64,000 nucleotides of DNA from Thiomicrorhabdus sp. (GTDB taxonomy: Bacteria > Pseudomonadota > Gammaproteobacteria > Thiomicrospirales > Thiomicrospiraceae): NCBI RefSeq assembly GCF_963677875.1, contig NZ_OY782564.1, positions 186,001 through 250,000 of the forward strand, written 5' to 3'. The position numbers were made by a program, and so were the translations under genes. Shown here piece by piece: positions 8,289 to 16,981 of this stretch. How positions within the stretch are numbered: position 1 is the first letter of the stretch; every line of letters starts with the position of its first letter. The notes beneath the pieces are model-generated. The model searched no databases. It was given only the letters and a program-made list of their open reading frames with translations, and was not told the origin of the DNA.

Positions 8289-8824
8289 AGGATTAGTGGC
8301 GATTCAACTCGTAAATCGGCGATGGAATCAATTACAGAAGTGGCCAATTCTTCATCACTCAAATGAATATTATGCCCCGAACGCACTAGAACCCGTTTTT
8401 CAATTCCAGCATTCTTTGCCGCCAGCATATCAGAGCCTTTATCACCAACCATGATCGATTTACCCAAATCGATATTCAATTCCTGAGCCGCGCGCAATAA
8501 CATACCCGGCATTGGTTTGCGGCAAGAACAATCACCCGAAAAATCAGGATGGTGAGGGCAATGATAAACTTTGGATATAGCGATTCCTTCATCAGAAAAC
8601 CGCTGAAGCATCCACTTTGTCAGCGTTTCAAAATCAGCCTCACTATAGTATCCCCTGTCGATACCGGCTTGATTTGTGACAACGACAATCAGATAACCTT
8701 CCGACTGAAAGGCTCTGCAAACTTCAAAAACCCCGTCAATGAATTCAAAATCTTCAATACGGTATAAATAATTCTTTTCAACATTGATTACACCATCACG
8801 GTCTAAAAACAGCGCAGGAATCAT
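8285..8824 (-). CDS. gmhB: D-glycero-D-manno-heptose 1,7-bisphosphate 7-phosphatase, C-terminus remodelled by IS
   Basis: HAD-family phosphatase that removes the 7-phosphate of heptose bisphosphate. It shows the nucleophile motif DRDGV (residues 8-12), the TNQAG loop, the zinc loop with CPHHP then CSCRKP, and the acidic motif VGDKGSDM. Length 179 aa is normal. The final residues (from about VESPLIL) and the stop codon come from the right end of the adjacent IS3 element, so the native tail has been replaced. The catalytic motifs lie well upstream and should be unaffected. It overlaps hddC by 4 bp and is the last gene of the long leftward operon. It is the only gmhB seen here, so it may also serve the ADP-heptose pathway. 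Confidence 0.9.
   Translation of the reverse strand: MIPALFLDRDGVINVEKNYLYRIEDFEFIDGVFEVCRAFQSEGYLIVVVTNQAGIDRGYYSEADFETLTKWMLQRFSDEGIAISKVYHCPHHPDFSGDCSCRKPMPGMLLRAAQELNIDLGKSIMVGDKGSDMLAAKNAGIEKRVLVRSGHNIHLSDEELATSVIDSIADLRVESPLIL
8290..8306 (+). repeat. IS3-family right inverted repeat, coding for the GmhB tail
   Basis: GGATTAGTGGCGATTCA is the right terminal repeat of the element. Read on the minus strand it encodes most of the last residues of the neighbouring gmhB (ESPLIL then TAG). Confidence 0.8.
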
Positions 8825-9522
8825 ACAAACAGTTCATCCTGAGCTCTAGCATAATCTGCCGGTATACCAATATCCAGAAAATAGCCTTGTGTTTGAAAAT
8901 GATATTTCCTCAAACTCAGAGAGCTGTTCGAAAGCACTTCTTCCTCAAAAGAAAAGACTTCTTTCGACAAATTTGTAAATATCTCTGCAAGCGCAGCAGT
9001 GTTCAACAAATAAACCCCACCATTAATCAAACCTTCCTGGAAAACACCTTTTTCACTAAAATTCAGGACTTCACAACTATCTGAAACCTCCATAACACCG
9101 TATCGATCGGCAGGCTTGATGAAATAACTGGCGATCGTAATTTCAGCTTGACATCGATCGTGAAAATCAGCCATCTCTTGAAAATTCAAGTCAAGATAGG
9201 AGTCACCATTTAGCACAAAAACTTTCTCAGAATCCGTTTTCTGAATCGCTTGAGCTATAGCGCCGCCGGTTCCCAAAGGAGAATTTTCGACTGAATAGCG
9301 AATCTCTGGCAAATCGTTATTTTTTTGAGAAAAGTAAGACTCAACAACTTCCCGTTTATAACCAACAGCCAAAACAACATTCTTAACACCCTGCTCTTTT
9401 AAAAAGACCAACAAACGCTCAAGAAAAGGAGTCCCTCGAATCGGCAACATGGGCTTAGGCGTTTCTTTCGTCAACGCTCCCAAGCGCGTTCCCAATCCTC
9501 CAACTAAAACAATCGCTTCCAT
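8821..9522 (-). CDS. hddC: D-glycero-alpha-D-manno-heptose 1-phosphate guanylyltransferase
   Basis: A 233-aa nucleotidyltransferase with the signature LVGGLGTRLGALTKETPKPM at residues 6-25 and a metal-binding region VLNGDSYLD. Alone it could be any sugar-1-P nucleotidyltransferase. Its position between gmhA and gmhB, with an HddA-type kinase upstream, points to the last step of GDP-D-glycero-alpha-D-manno-heptose synthesis. It starts 9 bp after gmhA and overlaps gmhB by 4 bp. Confidence 0.85.
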   Translation of the reverse strand: MEAIVLVGGLGTRLGALTKETPKPMLPIRGTPFLERLLVFLKEQGVKNVVLAVGYKREVVESYFSQKNNDLPEIRYSVENSPLGTGGAIAQAIQKTDSEKVFVLNGDSYLDLNFQEMADFHDRCQAEITIASYFIKPADRYGVMEVSDSCEVLNFSEKGVFQEGLINGGVYLLNTAALAEIFTNLSKEVFSFEEEVLSNSSLSLRKYHFQTQGYFLDIGIPADYARAQDELFV

Positions 9523-9531
9523 AACAACGCT

Positions 9532-10119
9532 CTATTTTCCAAAGAGGGTATCTTCAACAAAACCACAAATAATATGGCCTAGCATAATATGTGATTCCTG
9601 AATAAATGCCGTTGAATTACTTGGAACACATAAACAATGATCAGCCAACTCAACTAAAAGCCCTCCTCCCTGGCCGGTAAACCCGACAGAAGTAATTCCA
9701 AGCTCAGGACAGACTTTCATGGCTTCAACAACATTCTTTGATGTACCGGAAGTACTGATTCCGATGAATACATCACCTTCACGTCCATTTGCTTGTAACT
9801 GACGCGCAAACAATTTTTCATACCCGTAATCATTACCGATTGCGGTCAACATTGAGGTATCCGTAGATAAAGACAGAGAAGGCAATCCTGGACGGTCAAA
9901 GCGGAAGCGACTGACAAACTCCGCGGCAATATGCTGGGCATCCGCAGCACTACCACCATTACCAGCTAAAATAACCTTATTTCCTGACTCATAGGCATTA
10001 ATGCAAAGCTGGCAAATTTGAAGCAGCTTCTCCAAAAAAACCTTGTCATTTAATATTTTGTTTTTCACCTCAATTGAAGTTTGAATATGTCGCTCAATAG
10101 TATTGACGGTTAATTTCAT
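9532..10119 (-). CDS. gmhA: Sedoheptulose-7-phosphate isomerase (GDP-heptose module copy)
   Basis: SIS-domain isomerase converting sedoheptulose 7-phosphate to D-glycero-D-manno-heptose 7-phosphate, the first step of both heptose pathways. It shows AGNGGSAADAQHIAAEF, SLSTDTSMLTAIGNDYG, GISTSGTSKNVVEAM and FIQESHIMLGH. I prefer the ATG at 10119 (195 aa), preceded by GGAAGG; a TTG four codons earlier (10131) would overlap hddA by 8 bp. A second gmhA lies at 37237-37806 beside hldE, so this copy is probably dedicated to the polysaccharide. Confidence 0.88.
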   Translation of the reverse strand: MKLTVNTIERHIQTSIEVKNKILNDKVFLEKLLQICQLCINAYESGNKVILAGNGGSAADAQHIAAEFVSRFRFDRPGLPSLSLSTDTSMLTAIGNDYGYEKLFARQLQANGREGDVFIGISTSGTSKNVVEAMKVCPELGITSVGFTGQGGGLLVELADHCLCVPSNSTAFIQESHIMLGHIICGFVEDTLFGK

Positions 10120-10123
10120 AATT

Positions 10124-11149
10124 TTATTCAACCTTCCAGGCTTGCGTACCTTTACTGCTAAACGATACGTTTCTCACAGAAACGCCTTTTTCTTGTACTT
10201 GATCCATAACGTATTTTTTTAAGGTTGGCTCAACCATAAAAAACATAAAACCACCTCCACCAGCGCCACTGACTTTACACGCCCAAGCACCAGCCGATTT
10301 CGCCGTTTCCACAATTTCATCAATAAATGAATTACTGACCGCAGAGGAAGTATTTTTTTTAGCTGTCCAACTATGATCCAGAATGGAAGCCATTTCTCGA
10401 ATATCACCATTCAGCAAACATTTCTTCATTAGGAATGCGTCTTGCTTTAATTGGTGCATAGAGTCAATAACATCGACTTTTTTACCAGACACCCCAGTTG
10501 TCTGAGAGTCAATGATTTTAGCACTCTCTCGAGAAATCCCGGTAAACCCCATAAAACAAGAAGATTCAAGCTCATTCACAATCCAGTTTTTCACCCCCAG
10601 AGGATTTACAACCACATGATTATGATTAGAGAATTCCATAAAATTGAACCCTCCGAATGTCGCAGCATACTGATCCTGCTTGCCTCCGCTCCAGCCTAAA
10701 TCTTCGCGCTCAATTTTATATGCTAAACGCGCAATATCATACACACCCAGTGCAAGGTCCAACCACTCTGAAAAGGCTTTGATAATTGCCACAATCAACG
10801 TTGAACTTCCACCCAAGCCACTTCCCGGAGGAGCCTCTGAATAAGTATAAAGCTTAAAAGAAAGTGGCTTCTTGACGAAATCCGAAACTAGACGATTATA
10901 AATTGCCTTGTATAAATCAAAATGACCATCAAATGAAAGGTTCAGCTCTGAAATGTACTTAACAGATTCATCAAGATTTTCAGAAACAAATTCGATTTCA
11001 TCATTATCTGTCACCTCTAAAGTACAATAAGCGAACATGTCGATCGTGCTGTTCAGAATGAACCCTGTATGCAAATCACAATACGGAGAAACATCCGTTC
11101 CTCCACCTGCAAGGCCTATTCTAAGTGGCGCTTTAGATCTAATAATCAT
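10124..11149 (-). CDS. hddA: D-glycero-alpha-D-manno-heptose 7-phosphate kinase
   Basis: GHMP-superfamily sugar kinase of 341 aa. It starts IIRSKAPLRIGLAGGGTDV, has the ATP loop PPGSGLGGSSTLIVAI near residue 110, and a C-terminal glycine-rich motif KVSGAGGGGFMFF. In the GDP-heptose pathway it phosphorylates heptose 7-phosphate at C1 in the alpha configuration. That contrasts with HldE, which makes the beta anomer for LPS. Neighbours gmhA, hddC and gmhB complete the route. It overlaps the upstream glycosyltransferase gene by 4 bp. Confidence 0.88.
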   Translation of the reverse strand: MIIRSKAPLRIGLAGGGTDVSPYCDLHTGFILNSTIDMFAYCTLEVTDNDEIEFVSENLDESVKYISELNLSFDGHFDLYKAIYNRLVSDFVKKPLSFKLYTYSEAPPGSGLGGSSTLIVAIIKAFSEWLDLALGVYDIARLAYKIEREDLGWSGGKQDQYAATFGGFNFMEFSNHNHVVVNPLGVKNWIVNELESSCFMGFTGISRESAKIIDSQTTGVSGKKVDVIDSMHQLKQDAFLMKKCLLNGDIREMASILDHSWTAKKNTSSAVSNSFIDEIVETAKSAGAWACKVSGAGGGGFMFFMVEPTLKKYVMDQVQEKGVSVRNVSFSSKGTQAWKVE

Positions 11150-12081
11150 TTCAATTCCTGTTTATCCCACCAGCGGCGGTGCATGCTAAATTTTTTCACC
11201 AAATTATTCGGCAACTTACTATAAATTTTTCCAAATTTATAACCAATTAATTTCATTGCATTTCTCACAAAGAACTGCGGAATTAAGTGATATGCATTGC
11301 GATCAAGCAAATATTTAAACTCTGACTTTATATAACGACCACCTTCACCTTCCGGCGTACCAAATTCATCTAAAATCCAGTGCTCCATTTGGTGAAAGAC
11401 TCCTATATCAAAATAACGCTTAAACTCTTCCCAAACAGTGTAACTGTGAGAATGATAAACCTGAGCCTCTGCTACATACGCCAGCTTATAGCCAAATTTA
11501 AGCAGTTTTGCGCCAGCATAAGTATCCTCTCCTAAAATCAAACCGTCTTTAAACCAACCTATTTGATCCATTGCCGAACGTCGGTAAGCAGCAAATGAAT
11601 TCGATAAAAAAGCTGTCTTAATACCAAATTTCTCTTTATCATGTAATTCACGAATATATGAATTCTTAGAGTAATTAAACTCACGTAAATGTTTACCAAA
11701 AAGGCTTGTATGTTCATACGCTATTTGTCGTCCATAGGCTGCGCCAATGGATTCATCATCAAACACCGAAACAAGCTTCATAACATCATCAGTAGATAAT
11801 GGCAAAGCATCTTGAGTCAAAAACACTATAACTTCTCCATTACACAATTCCCGGGCTTTAGAACGCGTACCACCATGGTCAAAGTCAGTTGATCGAATCC
11901 CCACAACTTGGCCAACGCCAGAATCTTGTATAAGAGAAATTGAGTCATCAGTTGAAGATGAGTCAATCCAAAGAACATCAACGTTGTCATTTCCTATAAA
12001 AAACTTCAATTGTTGAATCATCCCATCTAAATATTTTGAAGCATTATAGATTGGAACTAATATTGATACTTTATACTTCAA
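11146..12081 (-). CDS. Family 2 glycosyltransferase (rhamnosyltransferase-like)
   Basis: A 311-aa GT-A fold enzyme. VSILVPIYNAS opens the nucleotide-binding domain, WIDSSSTDDS and FLTQDALPL supply the acidic metal-binding positions, and a GEDTYAGAKLL segment near residue 190 carries the putative catalytic acids. The overall pattern (STDFDHGGTRS, TQDALP) recalls GT2 rhamnosyltransferases. That fits the dTDP-rhamnose genes in the operon, but the acceptor and linkage are unknown. It acts on the cytoplasmic face of the inner membrane. It overlaps both neighbours by 4 bp. Confidence 0.85.
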   Translation of the reverse strand: MKYKVSILVPIYNASKYLDGMIQQLKFFIGNDNVDVLWIDSSSTDDSISLIQDSGVGQVVGIRSTDFDHGGTRSKARELCNGEVIVFLTQDALPLSTDDVMKLVSVFDDESIGAAYGRQIAYEHTSLFGKHLREFNYSKNSYIRELHDKEKFGIKTAFLSNSFAAYRRSAMDQIGWFKDGLILGEDTYAGAKLLKFGYKLAYVAEAQVYHSHSYTVWEEFKRYFDIGVFHQMEHWILDEFGTPEGEGGRYIKSEFKYLLDRNAYHLIPQFFVRNAMKLIGYKFGKIYSKLPNNLVKKFSMHRRWWDKQELK

Positions 12082-13277
12082 AGCTTTAACCTTAACCTAT
12101 ACATAAAATAAACAAAAAACGCTATGAACAAGTGTTCAATTATTGGATAAACCGGCCCCAGAGGAAGGAATGTTAAACTTGAAAAAAATAGAACAAGAAC
12201 AAAAACAAATGGAGTTCTCTTCTTTTCGAAAACCTGCAATGACATTCTTAGAACAACACCGGCAAACAGCCCATATAAACCAATAAATAAAATACCAAAC
12301 CAACCAAAATCAACATAAGGCCGTCCCATAAGACCGAAATTAGCATCCCCTATGTTTAATGCAAACCATTGTGGATAAACGGCACTTGCTAAATTAAAAG
12401 AACCATAAACCCTAGGCTTATCTTCCCAAAAAATCCGCGGAAGCTTACTATATACATTATCCTCTATAAACAATTGCCCATAGAAAAAATGATCAAAATA
12501 CTTATCAAATCCATCGACAACTTTAATAGCATTAAAGGAAAAATCCGAGTATTTGATAATTGCCTCTAAAACCAAAACAAGTTCTCTACCACCCTCTTTA
12601 GTCAAATAAAATGCTAGTACCATCAAAAGAGAAAAAATTACAATTGAGATCACTGATTTTTTAAAAGAAAACTTTTTATTCAAAATATATACGTTAAACA
12701 TCATGTAAGCTAAAACGCCCCATACCATTGCGGTCTTAGTCCCATGAAAATAAGCAAGAAATAAAAAAACTAATAAATAAAATATATTATTCTTTTTTTC
12801 AAAAAAGCTTACAACTAAATATAAGAATAAAAAAAGAAGGGAACTATAGTAATAAATTCCATAACCATCTCTTGTCAATTTATAAAACTCTCTAGGTTCA
12901 GAGAAATATTCAGGAAAAGAAGCCCAAACAGGTAGAAAAAACAAGATTGATAACAATAAAAACACATACATCATTGTACGATTTTGTGTTTTTTGAATGA
13001 TTGGTCTAGGCTCAATACTCAGTTTGTAATAATGAGTAAAAGCAAAAATAAACGCAAAAAAATAAATTAAATAACCAGTATAGACATAGATGACACCAGA
13101 AGTAAGTTCGTCACTATAATCAAAAACATACAGATATAGAATAGGAATAATAAAGTTTGCAGGAAAAAAGACCACAAAAAATGGAGTTACAGCGTTTAAA
13201 TAACTTCCCTCAAACCGTGATGCATAAAAATACAAAACAAGCCAGAAAAATGCGACTAAACCAATAAAAGCTAACAT
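12078..13277 (-). CDS. wzy: Wzy-type oligosaccharide repeat-unit polymerase
   Basis: A 399-aa polytopic membrane protein with about ten or more hydrophobic segments and a larger loop in the C-terminal half (about 240-320). Sequence is poorly conserved, as usual for Wzy. The call rests on topology, size and the presence of Wzx, Wzc and glycosyltransferases around it. Its base composition is visibly AT-rich compared with the glg and gsp genes, which is common for serotype-specific genes acquired by transfer. It would polymerise lipid-linked repeat units in the periplasm. Confidence 0.75.
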   Translation of the reverse strand: MLAFIGLVAFFWLVLYFYASRFEGSYLNAVTPFFVVFFPANFIIPILYLYVFDYSDELTSGVIYVYTGYLIYFFAFIFAFTHYYKLSIEPRPIIQKTQNRTMMYVFLLLSILFFLPVWASFPEYFSEPREFYKLTRDGYGIYYYSSLLFLFLYLVVSFFEKKNNIFYLLVFLFLAYFHGTKTAMVWGVLAYMMFNVYILNKKFSFKKSVISIVIFSLLMVLAFYLTKEGGRELVLVLEAIIKYSDFSFNAIKVVDGFDKYFDHFFYGQLFIEDNVYSKLPRIFWEDKPRVYGSFNLASAVYPQWFALNIGDANFGLMGRPYVDFGWFGILFIGLYGLFAGVVLRMSLQVFEKKRTPFVFVLVLFFSSLTFLPLGPVYPIIEHLFIAFFVYFMYRLRLKL

Positions 13278-13288
13278 GAATTCTACAT

Positions 13289-14335
13289 CTATTTAAAAAA
13301 TTTAAAGAAATTTTCAACTTGTTCAACATATAATTCTGGATGTGAAACACCTTCGGCGCCAATTGATGTTGATACAACCGGTAAGCCGGCCTCTAGCATT
13401 TCAAGAGTTTTAACCTTTATCCCTGCTCCAGTCAGAAGGGGTACAATGCCGATTTTTGCCTTAATAAAATATTCTGATGGGTCTTCCAAGAAACCTGTAA
13501 CGATAAATTGATCACTTTGGAGGTCCAGTAACTTCCTACCGGGGTTAGCACCCACAACATACAACTTATAGCCTTTTTGGGTAACCAAGTCTTTATATAA
13601 ATCCCAAAACTTAATAACAGCGTCTTCGTTCTCTTTTCTATTCATCGCCCCCCAGAACAGCAACGCATTTTCAATTTTATCTGAAGTTCGTTGCTTCTTA
13701 ACAGAATATACAAAATCAGATAGAGGCGGTAAACGGACTTCGACTTTTCCCTCATCCATTGAAAATAAAGATGATGCTAAAGCCTTATCTTTCGCATTAT
13801 GAACAATAAGCTTATCAATTTGAGAATAAATTTCTCTCTCAAACTGATAAGTTTTCACACTATCAATGTAATTTAAAAAATTACTAGCCGAACGCAAGGA
13901 TGCTTGCGTCAAAATATCATGGCTACTAACAACGATTTTTGTTGATGGAGAAATCTTTGCCTTCAGAGCACTAAAAATTGAAGCCGAGTGGGTAAACTCA
14001 AAGTGGATAACGTCGTAATCCAACGTATTTGAAGAAATAAAACTCAACAGTTTTTTTGAAAATCGAGTATTTACTTTTAGAGGGAAGAACCTTCTCGAAA
14101 AAAGGATGTTTTTAACCTTACTCCAAACACTTAACTTTTCAGTAAAAACAACATCAACATTTTCTAACTCGTTCAAAGAATTATTATCAAACTCATCCGC
14201 ATTAGAAATAATCGCAATATCGACAAAATAACCCCTTTCAAGATAATCATTCAAAATTTTAAAAGCGCTCTTATGCCCTGCATATTTCGCCATTTTATTT
14301 GGGTAGTGAGCACTAATAAACAGGCATCTTTTCAT
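13289..14335 (-). CDS. Family 4-like glycosyltransferase
   Basis: A 348-aa GT-B enzyme. The N-terminal domain begins CLFISAHYPNKMAKYAGHK and contains VIHFEFTHSA. The C-terminal nucleotide-sugar domain contains LFWGAMNRKENEDA, VVGANPG and the motif GAGIKVKTLEMLEAGLPVVST, in which Glu positions of the GT4 EX7E pattern can be recognised. It should add one sugar to the growing repeat unit. Donor and acceptor are unknown. It lies between wzy and the pyruvyl transferase and is AT-rich like both. Confidence 0.82.
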   Translation of the reverse strand: MKRCLFISAHYPNKMAKYAGHKSAFKILNDYLERGYFVDIAIISNADEFDNNSLNELENVDVVFTEKLSVWSKVKNILFSRRFFPLKVNTRFSKKLLSFISSNTLDYDVIHFEFTHSASIFSALKAKISPSTKIVVSSHDILTQASLRSASNFLNYIDSVKTYQFEREIYSQIDKLIVHNAKDKALASSLFSMDEGKVEVRLPPLSDFVYSVKKQRTSDKIENALLFWGAMNRKENEDAVIKFWDLYKDLVTQKGYKLYVVGANPGRKLLDLQSDQFIVTGFLEDPSEYFIKAKIGIVPLLTGAGIKVKTLEMLEAGLPVVSTSIGAEGVSHPELYVEQVENFFKFFK

Positions 14336-14353
14336 ATAAATAAACCTATTGCT

Positions 14354-15571
14354 CTACTCGAAGTTCTTCAAGGCTAATTCTTTTACAAACGGCAATCTTT
14401 CTATTACCGAAATTTTATGCATATCAAGCCGAAGCAGCCATTCATCAAACCTTTTTTTCAAAATATCTTCATTCGCCGCTTCTTCAGGTTCAAATGTAAA
14501 CCCTTTTTCAAAGCCAAAATGAGAAAAAGTACCTTCAAACTTGCCCTGATAAACAATACCTAAAACCGGGACTCCCATGCCCAACGAAGCTATTGCAATA
14601 TGCATTCTCGCAGTTAAAACCCCGTCTAAATAACTACATACTTTTTTAATTTCATCTGCTCTCATTGGCTTGGTTAAATTCAAAATTCTTTTTTTAGCCC
14701 GATCCGATAATAAGTTTTCAATTACAGTTAAAGGAACTCTATCATCCGATATATCACGATAATCATGTGGAATGAAGACGAAAGAGCAACCAGGTGTAGT
14801 TTCGATTAAGTTTGCGATACTTTTAAGCAGTTTTTCCATCGTTCCTTCTTTAGAAAAATTCGCCAACATTGAATGGACATTAATACCGATGGTAATATTA
14901 CCGCGCTGTTTTTCTTTAAAAGTAAACTTCTCAACTATTTCACTAACTTCTGAAAGTTTAGGCTCTAATAAAAAAGCTACATCAGCAGAAAGTACGACAT
15001 CCCCCTTAATTAAGGATTTGGCTCTTTGATAAGAAACCGGATCTCTAAGAAAAAGGGGAACATCTTTTAGATTATTAAATTCTCTAATTACTTCAGGCAG
15101 TGGAGACTTATTTAGACTAAAACCAATAATTCTTGAATTTTGCCCTTGTTCCCGAAACAATCCGGCCATTTTAATCCTTTTAACCGAGTCAGGCAGATTT
15201 AGCGCACCATCCAAAATATCTGCACCAAGAAAATAAACATTCTCATATTGGCCCATCATTGCAACTTCTTTTTGGGGGTGCCTCCATGCATTCAATTTTT
15301 TTTCGTAATCAACTTCATTATTAAATGAAAAACTATCGGGAAAGTTTGTAGGAACCAAAACAGAGATATCTTTTCTAGGATTGAGACTATGAATTGCAGA
15401 AATAGAAGCTTTAACCATAGCATCATCTCCTAATCCTCCAGGAGCTGCAGCAGGAATAATAAGACTTTTATGAGAATCAATGCCAAGACTACCATCAACA
15501 TGTAAATTTCTTGAGAAATTTAGTAACCTGACTTTATGAACATAAGGCTTTAAAATTGTTTTTAACATCAC
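14354..15571 (-). CDS. Polysaccharide pyruvyl transferase family protein
   Basis: A 405-aa protein. The N-terminal PAAAPGGLGDDAMV and the C-terminal DGVLTARMHIAIASLGMGVPV followed by VYQGKFEGTF are the hallmarks of the PS_pyruv_trans family (CsaB/WcaK-like). These enzymes usually put a pyruvate ketal on a sugar using PEP, giving the polymer an acidic group. It follows the FrhB-like gene after 9 bp, and the two families are often neighbours in polysaccharide loci. The acceptor sugar is unknown. Confidence 0.82.
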   Translation of the reverse strand: MMLKTILKPYVHKVRLLNFSRNLHVDGSLGIDSHKSLIIPAAAPGGLGDDAMVKASISAIHSLNPRKDISVLVPTNFPDSFSFNNEVDYEKKLNAWRHPQKEVAMMGQYENVYFLGADILDGALNLPDSVKRIKMAGLFREQGQNSRIIGFSLNKSPLPEVIREFNNLKDVPLFLRDPVSYQRAKSLIKGDVVLSADVAFLLEPKLSEVSEIVEKFTFKEKQRGNITIGINVHSMLANFSKEGTMEKLLKSIANLIETTPGCSFVFIPHDYRDISDDRVPLTVIENLLSDRAKKRILNLTKPMRADEIKKVCSYLDGVLTARMHIAIASLGMGVPVLGIVYQGKFEGTFSHFGFEKGFTFEPEEAANEDILKKRFDEWLLRLDMHKISVIERLPFVKELALKNFE

Positions 15572-15580
15572 ATATTTTCT

Positions 15581-16981
15581 CTATTGAAACTTTCTTCTTA
15601 AATTTGTAGCCACAAAAAAAACGGTTTTTAGTAAAAATTTGACCGTTCTTTTATTTTTGTACGCATAGTAAAGCTGAGTAGGAAACATTTTCCCCATAAA
15701 TTTAAAAATTGCATAACCTTTACTCTTTTTAGAAATGTTAAATTTCTCGTGACTTTGCTCCGATAACCTTGACCTTAATTCATAAATTTTTTTTCTATCA
15801 CTTGAGATTGAATAATCTGCAGAAGAAACCCTTTTATCAGGGTGCCAAACCCCACTTTTATCAGCAGACTCAATTCGAAATGATAAACCTTCTCTACGGT
15901 GACGAAAATTAGCATCCTGCGACTTCACAACTAAATCAACAGTCCCTTCTTTAAATTTCAAACGATTAGATTCAATCGCCTTTCTAATCATAGAATTTAT
16001 CTGCTTATTTCGAACCACAACAACACTTGATCCTCCTGAATCTGAAATATATTCAGGCAACCAAGCATCCCCACTTGATAAGTCAGCTAATTCTCCAGTT
16101 ATATCATCACACCAATCACAGGCTTTAGGTTTAAAAAGACCTTCTCCCCAGTCCATACCATATAACCGCCTAGCCATAGATTCTTGGACATTACTCAAAC
16201 CACTACTTGTTTTCTCACCAATCTCAATAAAATACTTATCCGCATCTTCCTCAGAGTTCTTTTTTCTGTAGTCTATATAACCTACCTTATCAATGGGAAT
16301 TGAAAACTGACTTGCTACCATCTCCGAAAACTGCTTCGATTTAAATCCCCCACAAAAAATTGAAAGGCAATACTTTATTTTCTCTTTAAATTTGCGATCT
16401 TCCATTTGCAAAAGTCGAACAGCTTTAATAAAACACGGCACCCCAACAATAGCGAAGACACCATCCAAATCTTTAATCTCTTGTAGAACTTTTGACATTT
16501 CCACCGGATAATAGCGAGTTTTAGAATTTCCCAAAACTTGTTCTAAAGTATCTGAAACCCTATAGGTAAATAAACTTCCAGCCCCCTCAGCTTCACCAAC
16601 ATGAACAACACCATCAATCATACCCTGCTGAAACAACTCTGCGAGAACCCATGTTATAACACCACCAGAGCTAGCATTCGACCTGTACTCCCCTTCTTGA
16701 ACATAGCCCAGATATATTTGTTCAAAGAAACCTAAGCTTGGATCACGAGAGTCCGCTTCTTGGAAAAAAACCTCACCCAATTCATCCTCATCTCTTGAGG
16801 AAGAAAAAGGACACACTTCGCTTAATGCATTGAATGGAACATTACTCCTAGCAAGTGGCGAAATATCCGCTTTATATAAACCATATCCATCTTCATTTAT
16901 AGTTACATGACGATTTACAACAGAGCAAGCACCGCATCCTATACAATACCCTCCAGCAATAACTTTCTCTATTTTTTCCAC
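15581..16981 (-). CDS. FrhB-like (coenzyme F420 hydrogenase/dehydrogenase beta subunit family) iron-sulfur protein
   Basis: A 466-aa protein with an N-terminal Fe-S motif (CIGCGAC at about 13-19, then EVCPF). A central part has GVPCFIKAVRLLQ and CLSIFCGGFKS. KACDWCDDITGELADLSSGDAW, further on, is the conserved FrhB C-terminal signature. True F420 use is not expected in this organism. Family members in bacterial polysaccharide loci have no firmly established reaction, and a redox step on a sugar or lipid intermediate is only a guess. The start overlaps the wzx end by 13 bp, and a pyruvyl transferase gene follows after 9 bp. Confidence 0.8.
   Translation of the reverse strand: MEKIEKVIAGGYCIGCGACSVVNRHVTINEDGYGLYKADISPLARSNVPFNALSEVCPFSSSRDEDELGEVFFQEADSRDPSLGFFEQIYLGYVQEGEYRSNASSGGVITWVLAELFQQGMIDGVVHVGEAEGAGSLFTYRVSDTLEQVLGNSKTRYYPVEMSKVLQEIKDLDGVFAIVGVPCFIKAVRLLQMEDRKFKEKIKYCLSIFCGGFKSKQFSEMVASQFSIPIDKVGYIDYRKKNSEEDADKYFIEIGEKTSSGLSNVQESMARRLYGMDWGEGLFKPKACDWCDDITGELADLSSGDAWLPEYISDSGGSSVVVVRNKQINSMIRKAIESNRLKFKEGTVDLVVKSQDANFRHRREGLSFRIESADKSGVWHPDKRVSSADYSISSDRKKIYELRSRLSEQSHEKFNISKKSKGYAIFKFMGKMFPTQLYYAYKNKRTVKFLLKTVFFVATNLRRKFQ

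Larger units (their letters stand above)
7077..8306 (+). mobile_element. Decayed IS3-family insertion sequence
   Basis: An element of about 1230 bp bounded by imperfect inverted repeats (TGGAATCGCCACTAACC at 7077-7093 and its near reverse complement at 8290-8306, each with one gap). It encodes OrfA and OrfB with the IS3-family organisation: OrfB lies in the -1 frame, and an A7G run at 7380-7387 is the expected slippery site. Three separate lesions (frameshift in orfA, stop in orfB, catalytic Glu to Gln) indicate a dead copy. I found no target-site duplication. It lies at the meeting point of the two polysaccharide arms and runs into the 3' end of gmhB. Confidence 0.9.

Noticed and set aside
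7074..8309. Target-site duplication flanking the IS3 element
   Set aside because: Three to five bases on each side do not match; the ends may have decayed or the boundaries may be off by a base or two.
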